This document shows, one piece after another, positions 55,300 to 63,575 of a stretch of DNA of 64,000 nucleotides. Origin of the DNA: Acidobacteriota bacterium (GTDB lineage: Bacteria; Acidobacteriota; Terriglobia; Terriglobales; SCQP01); contig DAHUYO010000005.1 in the NCBI GenBank assembly GCA_027315185.1, forward strand, positions 1 to 64,000, in the 5' to 3' direction. Numbering within the stretch: position 1 is the stretch's first letter; every line of letters begins with the position of its first letter. A model generated the notes under the pieces. The model saw nothing but the letters and a program-made list of their open reading frames with translations. It did not search any database and was not told the origin of the DNA. The position numbers and the translations under genes are program-made.

Positions 55300-56115
55300 A
55301 TGTCGCTGCACACCAACCCCCTGCCGTTGCGCCGCCGCTACTTGCGCCAGGTGCACCGGCTGATTTATCCCCCGCGCCGCATTACCCGCGATCCGCAGGT
55401 CTCGGCCTATTCACTGCAAATGCCGCGGCTGCCGCGGGACTGCTCCGGGCTGCGGATCGTGCAGCTCTCGGACATTCACTACAGCCTGTATCTGCCCTCC
55501 AGCGCGGCGGAGCGGGCGGTGGAGCTGGCCAACCGGCTGCAGCCGGACATCATCGCGCTGACCGGGGATTTCGTCACCGCCTCCCGGCAGTTCATCGAGC
55601 CGGTGGCGGATTTGCTGGGGCATCTGCGGGCGCGGCTGGGCGTGTTCGCCGTGCTGGGCAACCACGATTTTCGCGTGGACGCGGCGATGATCTCGCGGGC
55701 GCTGGCGCGGCGGCGCATCCGCGTGCTGCGCAACACCCACCGGCGGGTGCGGATCGCCGGCGAGCGCATCACCATCGCCGGTATTGACGACGCGCGGCAG
55801 CAGCCGGATTTGGCGGCGGCGCTGGGGGCGCGGCGAATGCACGACTTCACGCTGCTGCTGGCGCACAGCCCAGCTTCGCTGCCCGACGCGGCGCGGCACG
55901 GCGTGGATTTGGTTTTGTCCGGACACACGCACGGCGGGCAGATCCATCTGGGCATTCCCGCCGCGGCGCCGTTCTATGACCGCCACTTCCCCGTCGGTTT
56001 TTTGCAGGAAGGCGCGACGCGCATGTACGTCAGCCGCGGGCTGGGGAAGGTGATCGTCCCTTGGCGCGTGGGCTGCCCGCCGGAGATCGCGGCGTTCACG
56101 CTGCATTCGGATTAG
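55300..56115 (+). CDS. Metallophosphoesterase (YkuE/calcineurin type)
   Basis: 271 residues. The two-metal motifs are all present: RIVQLSDIHYS, DIIALTGDFV, FAVLGNHDF, TLLLAHSPAS and LVLSGHTHGGQIHLG. No membrane anchor or signal peptide from this ATG, though relatives often have one. Substrates may be phospholipid or UDP-sugar derivatives. Probably co-transcribed with suhB. Confidence 0.9.
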   Translation: MSLHTNPLPLRRRYLRQVHRLIYPPRRITRDPQVSAYSLQMPRLPRDCSGLRIVQLSDIHYSLYLPSSAAERAVELANRLQPDIIALTGDFVTASRQFIEPVADLLGHLRARLGVFAVLGNHDFRVDAAMISRALARRRIRVLRNTHRRVRIAGERITIAGIDDARQQPDLAAALGARRMHDFTLLLAHSPASLPDAARHGVDLVLSGHTHGGQIHLGIPAAAPFYDRHFPVGFLQEGATRMYVSRGLGKVIVPWRVGCPPEIAAFTLHSD

Positions 56116-56196
56116 GCTGCGCCGCGCGTCCCGCTTAGGCGGCAGGCTGACGCCGATGCCACCGCAACGGTGACGCGGGCGATGGCGGCGAACACG

Positions 56197-56232
56197 GCGG
56201 GCGAGTCCGCCCGCGCGCCCAGGGCCGGCCGC
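56197..56232. repeat. GGGCGAGTCCGCCCG hairpin repeat
   Basis: Copy of the 43191/44441/62815 hairpin family, followed at once by 56267-56300, the inverted partner of 247-280. Confidence 0.7.
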
Positions 56233-56266
56233 GCGAGGCGCGGCGGTACGCGCCCCGACCGCGCGC

Positions 56267-56300
56267 AGCGCGGCCGTACGCAAGCCGGAGGCATACCCCA
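56267..56300 (-). repeat. Dispersed repeat (inverted partner of 247-280)
   Basis: Reverse complement begins TGGGGTATGCC and matches 247-280 apart from a few bases. It lies between convergent genes. Confidence 0.75.
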
Positions 56301-56363
56301 CATCCCGCGCCCCGGCATCGCGTCGCGGAAGACCGGGACGGTTGCTGCGCTGACGACGCGCGG

Positions 56364-58244
56364 TCAGGACAGGGCGATGCGCAGGGCCATGGTGTAGTCG
56401 GGCTCCAGGCGATGGCGGGGCGGCTGGACATGCAGCGCCGCGGCGGTCTGCCGCCAGACGATCTTCTCCTCCGTGCCCAGGACGCGCACATCGTGGATTT
56501 TGCCGGGGCGCTGCGGCGAAGCCGTGCCCAAGGCGCGAATGGCCATTTCCGCCGCGGGCCAGCCAAGAGCGATGGCGTAGAGGACCGAGCCCGCTTTGTT
56601 GCGCGTGAAGCGGATGTCGCGGGGGCCGAGTTCGCGGATGCTCTTGCCCTGGAAGGAACCGGCGTGGATCATGTCCGGGCCTGCGCCGAAGACCTTCCAG
56701 GGACGGGTGCCGTAGATGGCCTCGCCGTTGATCCGGAACCAGGCGCCGATGTCGTCGAGGATGCGCTCTTCCTTGGAATCAATGGTGCCGTCGGGCTTGC
56801 CGGGAATGTTCAGGATGAAGGTGCCGTTCTTGCTGACCACGTCCACCAGCCAATGGATGACCTGGCGCGGCGGCAAGTAGCCGCCGTAGGGACCGGGGGC
56901 GGTGAAGAGCTTGCGCTGGTAATGCCAGTCGCCGATGCAGGTCTCCGACTGCCAGGGATGGGGCAGGATGCCCGCCGCCAAGCCGCGTTCGATGTCGGCG
57001 ACGACGGCCTTGGCCAAATGCGGCGGGACGTTCTTGATGGTGGTCACGCCTTCGTTGCGGCCGCCGTGGGTTTGGATGTTGTGGTTGTAGAAGTAGGCGC
57101 CAATATTCATGCCGCCCCAGCCGAGGGGGAACAAGGCATTGTCGAAATACAGCAGGTCGGGGTTGTGCTGGTCCACAAGGTCGCGGGTGCGGTCGTAGAA
57201 ATTTTTGACGTAGCTGGGATCGGGCAGGGCGTTGTGCGGATGCTTGACGCCATACAGGCGGTGCGGATCCAGGCCCTGCCACCACTGGCCGATGCCCTCC
57301 TCGGGCCGCAGGCCGCCGTCATAGGGCACGCCGGCCAGGGGTCCGGAGGCGTCGGCGCCATGCGAGGGCTGGAACCACCACCAGTTGCGCGCCTGATGCA
57401 CGGTGACGCCGAAGCGCAGATTGTGCTGGCGGGCGATGCCCGCCCAAATGCCGATGACATCGCGGTGCGGGCCGATGCGGCCGGCGTTCCAGGGCTGGTG
57501 GCGGCTGCGCCAGGTATCGAAGCCGTCATGATGATTGGCCAGGGCGATGAAGAGTCGGGCGCCGGCGCGGACGTAGCGGTCCATCAACGCTTCCGGCTCC
57601 CAGTTCAGCAGCGTCCACTGGGCGCAGAGATCCTTGTAGCCGAAACGCGTGGGCGGGCCGTAATGGGCGCGCTGGAACTTCGCCTGCCCCTGGCCCGGCA
57701 GGTACATGTTGCGGGCGTACCAGTCGCCGTCCTCGGGCACGCACTGCGGCGACCAATGGTTCCAGATGCCGAACTTGGCGTCGCGATACCACTCCGGGCA
57801 TTCGTATTGCAGCAGGGAATCCCAGGTGGGCTGGTAAGGGCCTTCGCCGGCCAAGCCGGGAATGGGGCTGATCATCGGCACGCCGTCATGCGAGCCGCCG
57901 GGAATGGGCAGCGGCGGCGCATTGCCGAAACCGGTGGGCCGCCAATGGGCGGCGTCGAGATGCTCGGCCACGATGCGGCCGCCGCGCAGGGCGTAGAAGA
58001 CGCGGGCTTCGGTGGGCTGGGCGCAGAAGGCGGCGTAGTCCTGCGTGTATTGGCCGAAGGCCGGCGGAGCGGCAGCGGAGCCGGAGGATGCCGGGGCAGC
58101 GGAGCCGGAAGATGCCGCGGCGGCGGAGGCGTCCCCGGGGGAGACAGAAGCGGAGGGCGGCAAAGCTTCAGCCGGTTGGTCGGCGGCTAGGGCGGCGGCG
58201 GAAACCGCGCCCCCCAGCCATTGGCAGAATTCGCGGCGTCGCAT
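56364..58244 (-). CDS. Alpha-L-fucosidase-like glycoside hydrolase (GH29), exported
   Basis: 626 residues. Twin-arginine-type start MRRREFCQWLGGAVSAAALA, then a Ser/Ala-rich linker. The GH29 barrel includes PEWYRDAKFGIWNHWSPQCVPEDGDWYARNMY, RYVRAGARLFIALANHHDGFDTW, RFGVTVHQARNWWWF and NPDLLYFDNALFPLGW, where the Asp of YFDNA is in the place of the nucleophile. The C-terminal beta domain follows (SKNGTFILNIPGKPDGTIDSKE). It removes terminal fucose (or a similar sugar) from polysaccharides in the periplasm. Stands alone; TAAGCT lies 7 bases upstream. Confidence 0.9.
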   Translation of the reverse strand: MRRREFCQWLGGAVSAAALAADQPAEALPPSASVSPGDASAAAASSGSAAPASSGSAAAPPAFGQYTQDYAAFCAQPTEARVFYALRGGRIVAEHLDAAHWRPTGFGNAPPLPIPGGSHDGVPMISPIPGLAGEGPYQPTWDSLLQYECPEWYRDAKFGIWNHWSPQCVPEDGDWYARNMYLPGQGQAKFQRAHYGPPTRFGYKDLCAQWTLLNWEPEALMDRYVRAGARLFIALANHHDGFDTWRSRHQPWNAGRIGPHRDVIGIWAGIARQHNLRFGVTVHQARNWWWFQPSHGADASGPLAGVPYDGGLRPEEGIGQWWQGLDPHRLYGVKHPHNALPDPSYVKNFYDRTRDLVDQHNPDLLYFDNALFPLGWGGMNIGAYFYNHNIQTHGGRNEGVTTIKNVPPHLAKAVVADIERGLAAGILPHPWQSETCIGDWHYQRKLFTAPGPYGGYLPPRQVIHWLVDVVSKNGTFILNIPGKPDGTIDSKEERILDDIGAWFRINGEAIYGTRPWKVFGAGPDMIHAGSFQGKSIRELGPRDIRFTRNKAGSVLYAIALGWPAAEMAIRALGTASPQRPGKIHDVRVLGTEEKIVWRQTAAALHVQPPRHRLEPDYTMALRIALS

Positions 58245-58251
58245 GGCGTTG

Positions 58252-58257
58252 AGCTTA
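58252..58257 (-). promoter_or_regulatory. -10 element (TAAGCT), leaderless promoter candidate
   Basis: TAAGCT, 7 bases, then ATG at 58244. Confidence 0.4.
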
Positions 58258-58366
58258 CCTCAGAACGCGCGGCGCGGGGATCGCGGCGGGGCATGGATGG
58301 ACGCGAGCGGGGCCGCTGGCCCCTGCGGGCGCGGACCGCTGGTCCGCAATGCCGCCGCGCGACTGC

Positions 58367-58399
58367 GGGCTGAAGCCCACAGCACACGGGCTGAAGCCC
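58367..58399. repeat. Two GGGCTGAAGCCC palindromes in tandem
   Basis: Perfect palindromes at 58367-58378 and 58388-58399, spaced 21 bases start to start. Family members at 1713-1748 and 12507-12571. Confidence 0.8.
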
Positions 58400-58561
58400 A
58401 TTCCACGCGACAGACCGTACGCGCCTGTCGCCGGGCGCCGTGGACGGCGTCCCACAATCTCCGTTGCGGCGCTGGCCCGGGAGGCGGGGACCGCTGGTCC
58501 GCAATGCCGCCCGGCGACGGGCGGGCGGCGCGGCGGCGCGAGGGGCGATTTGCCGGCGTGG

Positions 58562-59176
58562 CTAGGCGGGCGGGAAGAGCGCTTCCTCCACCGCCTGGCA
58601 CAGCGCGTGGCCCATCAGCATGTGGCATTCCTGGATGCGCGGCGTTTCCCGCGAGGGCACGGCGAGCAGGATCTCCGCCACGGCGGCCATTTTGCCCCCG
58701 CCCTCGCCGGTGAAAGCGATGGTGCGGCAGCCGCGCTCGCGCGCCGCCGCCAGGGCCGCCACGACATTGGGCGAGTTGCCGGAGGTGCTGAGGCCGACGG
58801 CGGCGTCGCCGCGCTGGGCCCAGGCCTCGATTTGCCGGGCGAAGACGCGCTCATAGCCATAATCGTTGCCGATGGCCGTGACCACGCTGGTGTTGACCGC
58901 CAGGGCCAGCGAGGGCAGCGCGGGGCGGTCCTGCAAATACCGGCCCAGGAACTCCGCCGCCAGATGCTGGGCATCGGCGGCGCTGCCACCGTTGCCGAAA
59001 AAGATCGCCTTGCCGCCGCCGCGATAGGCGGCGATCATCGCCTCGGCCGCGGCGGTGAGGGCGGGCAGCAGCTCGGCGGCGGTGCGGCGCTGGCAGTCGG
59101 CATGGGCGTCGAAATTCGCCTGCAACAAGCGGCTGAGGCTGGAGGCGGCGGGACGAGTGGCCGAAGTCTGGGACAT
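58562..59176 (-). CDS. gmhA: Sedoheptulose-7-phosphate isomerase
   Basis: 204 residues from the internal ATG (MSQTSATRPA). SIS fold: FFGNGGSAADAQHLAAEFLGRYLQDRPALPSLAL, TAIGNDYGYERVFARQIEAW, GDAAVGLSTSGNSPNVVAALAAARERGCRTIAFTG and IQECHMLMGHALCQAVE with the catalytic Glu and His. First step of ADP-heptose synthesis for the lipopolysaccharide core, so the cell has an outer membrane. No other heptose genes nearby. Confidence 0.94.
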   Translation of the reverse strand: MSQTSATRPAASSLSRLLQANFDAHADCQRRTAAELLPALTAAAEAMIAAYRGGGKAIFFGNGGSAADAQHLAAEFLGRYLQDRPALPSLALAVNTSVVTAIGNDYGYERVFARQIEAWAQRGDAAVGLSTSGNSPNVVAALAAARERGCRTIAFTGEGGGKMAAVAEILLAVPSRETPRIQECHMLMGHALCQAVEEALFPPA

Positions 59177-59248
59177 GGGGCTAAGGCGCATTCTAGCAGG
59201 CGGTCGCCGACGCCGCCCGCGCGCCCGCCCCGCCGGCAAGTCTGCCCA

Positions 59249-59599
59249 CTAGCTGCGCTCCTCCTCGCGCAGCAGCGCCTCCGCCTGCCGTGCAAAGGCG
59301 GGCAGCTTGTCGGTGACCACATCCCACACGATGCGCTCATCGATTTCCGCATATCCATGAATTAGGATGTTACGGAAGGAAATGATCCTGCGGTAATCGG
59401 CAATGCGAGCGGCGAGTTGCGGGTCTAGCCGCGCTAGCTGCGCCATCGCCTCGCCCACGATCTCCAACTGGCGCTCAATCCCCGACCGAAGCAGCGGGTC
59501 CGCCGCGTAGGTCGCGAAATCCTTGCCGGCGGCGAATTCCAGTGCCTGGCGGCTGGCACGGCCAATGTCGTCGAGGTATTTCTTGGCCTCAAGCCGCAT
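59249..59599 (-). CDS. hepT: HepT-type HEPN ribonuclease toxin
   Basis: 116 residues from MRLEAKKYLDDIGRAS; a start at 59620 would add seven residues. All-helical HEPN domain with the RX4HXY motif: RNILIHGYAE. The Tyr is the one AMPylated by MntA in studied systems. GIERQLEIVGEAMAQLARLDP is also typical. The toxin cuts RNA unless modified. Overlaps mntA by 11 bases. Confidence 0.9.
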   Translation of the reverse strand: MRLEAKKYLDDIGRASRQALEFAAGKDFATYAADPLLRSGIERQLEIVGEAMAQLARLDPQLAARIADYRRIISFRNILIHGYAEIDERIVWDVVTDKLPAFARQAEALLREEERS

Positions 59600-59903
59600 A
59601 AATCGGGGTGCGCGTAGCATCCACGGCTTGGCGGAAGTACGGGTTGGCGAACTGCTTTGCCGACACGAGGTCTACGGGCCTGGCGAACAGTGCCTCTAGC
59701 CCCTCCAAAAGCCCGAAATAGGCGTCTGCGTGCTGGCCGGGCGCCAGTTCACCAAAGGTGACGAGGAAATCCAAATCGCTGCGGTCGGCATCGAACGACG
59801 CCCCAGCGGCCGACCCGAACAGCTCAAGGCGGTGCACGTGATGGCGGCGGCACAGGGCCTCGATCTCGGAGCGTTTGGCGACAACCACGGGATTCATGAT
59901 CAT
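59589..59903 (-). CDS. mntA: MntA-type nucleotidyltransferase antitoxin
   Basis: 104 residues from MIMNPVVVAKRSEIEALCRR; an ATG at 59897 is equally possible. Minimal nucleotidyltransferase: LELFGSAAGASFDADRSDLDFLV has the GS and D-x-D metal and nucleotide sites, though the usual Arg after GSxA is Gly. LVSAKQFANPYFRQAVDATRTPIYAA is the usual end. In known pairs it adds AMP to HepT and so neutralises it. It is upstream of hepT in one operon. Confidence 0.88.
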   Translation of the reverse strand: MIMNPVVVAKRSEIEALCRRHHVHRLELFGSAAGASFDADRSDLDFLVTFGELAPGQHADAYFGLLEGLEALFARPVDLVSAKQFANPYFRQAVDATRTPIYAA

Positions 59904-60201
59904 AGGGTTACATGAATCTTCGCTGGGCGGCGAATTCGAACCCCAGACCCCTACCGTGGCAATTTCGACAACGATCCCACACCGGAAGGCGCGGATTGAT
60001 GCCAAATACGATGCGTCGCAACGGCTTCCGGGCATCTCGCCCCACTGCCGTGCCCACTAGCCGCTACCGCGTAATCCCGCGCAATACGGTCATGGGTGGC
60101 GGGGTTACGTCACAGTCGCGGCGCAAATCCCGGTAGTTCTCCCTGTCCAGTGCCTCAGGAGGAGCCGCGCGCATCAGCGTAGGTTGTCCGCCTTCCGACC
60201 A
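59904..60201. other. Gap with degenerate tRNA-like piece
   Basis: Near 59930-59960 the minus strand reads GGGTCTGGGGTTCGAATTCG, a T-arm-like sequence whose stem does not pair. It may be a decayed tRNA end left by an integration. No gene. Confidence 0.4.
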
Positions 60202-60906
60202 TTATGTTGGCTGCTTGCATTCTTCCACGCGCCGTGCCAAAAGGCTGGCAAAGACAAGGTGCTGGGCGGCCTTGGTCTGTTCCAGATCGTGGGCGAGGGT
60301 GTGCGCCTTCGGGTTTCGGATACCCTGGTACGCACCCCTCAAGATTTGCATGAACCCCTTCTGGTCGTTTTTGCCGGATTCGCTTTCCAACTCGCTAAAA
60401 ACCAGTCGCGGGCGGTCCAATGAAAAAACCTCGCCAACCAAGGCGTCCCCGTCCGCCTGGCTGCCGCTGCGGCTCCGGATGAGGTCGAAAACCGCAATAA
60501 CGGAGTTGAGCACCGCATCTCGGTATTGGCCGTGTCGGTATTGCTCGTATGCGTATTTCTCGACGGCAGGATGCAGCAGGTGCTCAAAGCCGAGCGCGCC
60601 CTTTTCGTTTGAAAAGGCCCGCAGCCTCTCGTCGGCGCCCTGCTCGACCTCAAACAGGTCGCATCTGAGGATGTCCTCGTAGTCCTGCGCCGCCCCGAAA
60701 TGGACGTGGCGTCCGAGATTTGACGGCACCGGCGTCGGGAACTCATGCTTCCAAAGCTCCTTAAGCTTTTCGCAATCTGCCTTCAGGTACTCGTTGAATG
60801 GACGGGCCGCATCCTTTCCTCCGCCTTGGGAAGCGCTGAGGGCGTCGGCTGCCTTCACCCTGATTTCCCGTAGGAGCGCCCGCAACTGCAAATACCAATC
60901 AATCAT
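60202..60906 (-). CDS. Ymh-type protein (TIGR02391-like), phage-defence associated
   Basis: 234 residues. The C-terminal part LGFEHLLHPAVEKYAYEQYRHGQYRDAVLNSVIAVFDLIRSRSG, VFSLDRPRL, KGFMQILRGAYQGIRNPKAHT and KAAQHLVFASLLARRVEEC is the Ymh domain, a HEPN-like fold often found in restriction or abortive-infection loci. The upstream half is helical (DWYLQLRALLREIRVKAADA). The start overlaps the stop of a broken restriction gene by 8 bases, so it was once its partner. Lower GC than its surroundings. Confidence 0.8.
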   Translation of the reverse strand: MIDWYLQLRALLREIRVKAADALSASQGGGKDAARPFNEYLKADCEKLKELWKHEFPTPVPSNLGRHVHFGAAQDYEDILRCDLFEVEQGADERLRAFSNEKGALGFEHLLHPAVEKYAYEQYRHGQYRDAVLNSVIAVFDLIRSRSGSQADGDALVGEVFSLDRPRLVFSELESESGKNDQKGFMQILRGAYQGIRNPKAHTLAHDLEQTKAAQHLVFASLLARRVEECKQPT

Positions 60907-61126
60907 TTGCGGCCTCGTGCCGTACCAGGAGTTCGTGGATGTCGGTCGGTTGGAGGGAAACGTCGGCGGCCCAGGTGCCGAAGCCACCGTGGCCGTTGAC
61001 GGCGCGGACCCATTCCGCCAGGAACTCGCGTTTGGTGCGCTGTTCCTGGTTGTCCTGGCCCTTGACCTCCAGAACGAGCATCCTGCCGTTTGCAAGCCGA
61101 CGGCGCGTTAGCAGACTCGGACGGAT
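60899..61126 (-). pseudogene. Truncated restriction/helicase protein (C-terminal remnant)
   Basis: 76 codons open from a stop at 61127-61129. The readable part RRRLANGRMLVLEVKGQD then NQEQRTKREFLAEWVRAVNG, GGFGTWAADVSLQPTDIHEL matches the end of large DEAD-box/type III restriction endonucleases (the VLEVKGQ---T--K---L-EWV-AVN---GFG-W pattern). The N-terminal helicase and nuclease parts are missing; DNA beyond 61130 is ordinary repeat-type sequence. It marks the edge of a deletion or of an acquired segment. Confidence 0.78.
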
Positions 61127-61268
61127 TCAGCTCGCCGATGCCGCTGTGCGGCGGGTCCGGCATCCGGGGGGGGCGGCGCGGCCCAGGCCGCCGTGGCCGA
61201 AGCAGGCGGCGCCGGCTAGTACGTCCACGCGCTCAACCGCGGTGCCGTTCGCCGCTGCTAATCGCCGT

Positions 61269-62351
61269 TCAGGGCAGCGGGCCGGGGCGGCGCGCGGCAG
61301 GGCGGCTGGGGCTGACCGCGGCGGGCGGGGGATTTTCCGGCGCGGCGATGCGGCGGGCGTCGGCGAGTCCGGCGCGCCAGGCGCGCCAGGAGCGGGCGGA
61401 GCGGTGACGGGCGCAGCCGGCGAGGGCGGCCAGGGCGTAGCCGGTTTGCAGCCAGGCGAAGCAGAGGCGGCGGGGCCAAGCCCGCCAATTTCCGTCGCGC
61501 CAATTGCGCCAGTACAGATACGCCTCCGAGCGGGCTTGGCGGCGCAGCCAGTGGATGGGCTCACGGCCCACGGGGCTGCGATGGTGGGCCAGGCGGACGG
61601 CGGGGGCCATCAGCAGCACGGCGCCGGGGCCGAGGCGGGCACAGAAGTCCACGTCCTCGCCGTCGCAGACGCCGGCGAGGCGCTCATCGAACCGGCGGCC
61701 GGCGAGGGCGGCGGCGCGGAAGCTCATCAGGCCGCCGCCGAGGCGGCGCACGCGGCGGGGCGGGGCGAGGCGCAGGCGGGCGGCGTTCCAATAAACCGCT
61801 TGCCGCGGATCGCGAAACGGCCCGAGGGCAAACACGGCGCGCCAGGCGCGGTAGGCGATGCCCGGGCGGCGATAGTTGGTGATGACGCCGGAGATGCCGG
61901 CGGCTTCGGGATGGGCGGCATAGGCGCGCAGCAGGGCGGCGAGATAGTCCGGCTCCAGAACCACGTCATCGTCGAGAAAAAGCCAAATGTCCCCCGCCGC
62001 CATTTCCATGGCGCGGTTGCGGGCGGCGGCCAGGCCGGGCAGCGCGGGAGCGCGGCAGTAGCGCAGCGGCGGCGGGGCGGCGCCGGCGCCGGCGCCGGAA
62101 CTTGCTGCGGGCCGGGGTCCCGTTCTCGCTCCGGACCAGGCGGCATGCAGGCGGCGAATGCGGCGCTCGGAAGCGCCATCGGCGCATTGGTCCAGGATGA
62201 CGATTTCGGCGGCGGGAACGGATTGGCGCAACACGCTGGCCACGGCGCGCAGCAAATCCGCCGGGCGGTCCTTGGTGGGAATGAGCACGCTCACCGCCGG
62301 CAGCGGCGCGGCGGCGGGAGAGGGGCAAGGGGAAAGGGCGGGCGAACTCAT
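61269..62351 (-). CDS. Family 2 glycosyltransferase
   Basis: 360 residues from the ATG at 62351. GT-A fold: VSVLIPTKDRPADLLRAVASVLRQSVPAAEIVILDQ, AAARNRAMEMAAGDIWLFLDDDVVLEPDYL (metal-binding DDD), GVCDGEDVDFCARLG (acceptor-side ED). No membrane helices, so a cytoplasmic sugar transferase for a surface polysaccharide or glycolipid. The linker after the first 60 residues is Ala/Gly rich (RPAASSGAGAGAAPP). It ends in repeat-like sequence (PAARRPGPLP). Confidence 0.88.
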   Translation of the reverse strand: MSSPALSPCPSPAAAPLPAVSVLIPTKDRPADLLRAVASVLRQSVPAAEIVILDQCADGASERRIRRLHAAWSGARTGPRPAASSGAGAGAAPPPLRYCRAPALPGLAAARNRAMEMAAGDIWLFLDDDVVLEPDYLAALLRAYAAHPEAAGISGVITNYRRPGIAYRAWRAVFALGPFRDPRQAVYWNAARLRLAPPRRVRRLGGGLMSFRAAALAGRRFDERLAGVCDGEDVDFCARLGPGAVLLMAPAVRLAHHRSPVGREPIHWLRRQARSEAYLYWRNWRDGNWRAWPRRLCFAWLQTGYALAALAGCARHRSARSWRAWRAGLADARRIAAPENPPPAAVSPSRPAARRPGPLP

Positions 62352-62380
62352 TGATAGGCGCGGGCCCCTGCCCCGCCGGC

Positions 62381-62391
62381 GGGGGGGGGGG
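62381..62391 (+). repeat. Run of 11 G residues
   Basis: Homopolymer in the first unit of the tandem duplication; the second unit has only four G at the same place, so this site is prone to length change or miscalling. Confidence 0.8.
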
Positions 62392-62814
62392 CGTCCCGCT
62401 TTGGGGGATAGGCACGGCCCCTGCCCCGCCGGCGGCGGGGCGTCCCGCATTCCTAGCTGGCGGGGCAGAGCCCCGCTTGCGCGCCCGGCTGCGCCCGCGA
62501 GCGCGCCGGGCCGGGCCGTCTTGCCGCGAGCGGACGCCGCGAACGAAGCGGCGGCGCTGGGATTGGACGCAGCTTCGCCCGCCACAGATTGCCCGGCCGC
62601 GGGGTGCGGGGGCCTCGGCGCGGACCGATTCGGGAAGCTTTTCCAGGTGCGGGCGCCGGGAAGCGACCGCCGGAACGGCCGCCCCGCAACCTACGTTCCG
62701 GCGCTGGGCCCTGGGGGCGCGGACCGCCGGTACGCAGTGCCGCCCGGCGTTGGGCGGCGGGATGCGACAGCCAGGACGGCTATCCCACTTTCGCTGCCGC
62801 GGGGGCCATGGTTG

Positions 62815-62856
62815 GGCGGGCGAGGCCGCCCGCGCCCCTAGGGCCCGGGCGCGGCG
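62815..62856. repeat. GGGCGAGGCCGCCCG hairpin repeat
   Basis: Copy of the family at 43191, 44441 and 56197, here followed by CGCGCCCCTAGGGCCCGGGC. Confidence 0.75.
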
Positions 62857-62930
62857 CGGCGCCTTGGTTCCGAGCCGTTGCGACGGCCGGGCCGCCTGAC
62901 AGCGCCACGGGAAGCGCGCTAACCTGCCCC

Positions 62931-63575
62931 ATGCCCACCTCCGTGGCGTCCTGGCTCAGCCAAATCCCGCAGTTCTTCTCGGCCTACGGCGGCTGGGCGC
63001 TGGCGGCGCTGCTGCTGCTGGAAAACGCCGGCGTGCCGCTGCCGGGCGAGCTGACGCTGTTCTACGCGGCGTATTTGTCGCGCGAAGGGCGGTTCCTGGC
63101 CTGGCCGTGGGTGTTCCTGATCGCGGCTACCGCCTGCACGCTGGGCGACAACCTGGGCTATTGGATCGGGCGGGAAGCCGGCGCCGGAATCCGGCGGCTG
63201 CTGCGGCTGACGCCGGGGCGGGTGGGATACGCGCAGCATTTTTTCCACCGCTACGGCGGGGTGACGATTTTTTTCGCGCGCTTCATCACCGGGCTGCGCA
63301 TCCTCGCCGGCCCGGCGGCGGGCATTTCGCGCATGCGCTGGCGGGAGTTTTTGCCCTACAACGCCGCCGGCGCCGCGGCCTGGGCGGCGGTGGTGACGGC
63401 GGGCGGGTATTTTTTGGGCCGCCATCTGCGCCGCGTGCTCCAGGACGCCGGCCGCGTGGAGCTGGTGCTGATCGCGGTGGCGGCGGCGGCGATCCTGTAT
63501 GGGCTCCATAGAATAGAAAGAGCCGGCGTGCACGCGCCGCCAAACGGCGGCGAGGCCAAACCGAATTCGCGATGA
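62931..63575 (+). CDS. DedA-family membrane protein
   Basis: 214 residues, four to five membrane segments. SAYGGWALAALLLLENAGVPLPGELTLFYAAYLS is the typical re-entrant start (E--GVPLPGE), followed by GDNLGYWIGREAG, HFFHRYGGVTIFFARFITGLRILAGPAAGISRMRWREFLPYNAAGAAAWA with the conserved FARF-PG-R-- G motif. DedA proteins help lipid carrier recycling and membrane potential. The stop overlaps the next start (ATGA). Confidence 0.93.
   Translation: MPTSVASWLSQIPQFFSAYGGWALAALLLLENAGVPLPGELTLFYAAYLSREGRFLAWPWVFLIAATACTLGDNLGYWIGREAGAGIRRLLRLTPGRVGYAQHFFHRYGGVTIFFARFITGLRILAGPAAGISRMRWREFLPYNAAGAAAWAAVVTAGGYFLGRHLRRVLQDAGRVELVLIAVAAAAILYGLHRIERAGVHAPPNGGEAKPNSR

Larger units (their letters stand above)
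58245..58561. other. Intergenic gap filled with repeats
   Basis: 317 bases. It includes the tandem GGGCTGAAGCCC palindromes (58367-58399) and two copies of a 'GACCGCTGGTCCGCAATGCCGCC' type element near 58334 and 58488. No gene. Confidence 0.65.
62352..62930. other. Longest gap, built of GC repeats
   Basis: 579 bases between divergent genes without a gene. It holds a near-tandem duplication of about 53 bases (62354-62406 and 62407-62456), a run of 11 G (62381-62391), a copy of the 39466 repeat (62452-62478), 'GACAGCCAGGACGGCTATCCCAC' type sequence near 62766 and the 62815-62856 hairpin. Confidence 0.65.

Noticed and set aside
56412..58190. 592-codon + strand frame opposite the fucosidase
   Set aside because: Shadow frame; the minus strand has GH29 motifs and a Tat signal.
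58367..58399. Possible CRISPR from tandem palindromes
   Set aside because: Only two 12-base units with a 9-base spacer; no array and no cas genes.
59930..59960. Functional tRNA at the T-arm-like sequence
   Set aside because: The T stem does not pair and no acceptor or anticodon arm can be folded; at most a remnant.
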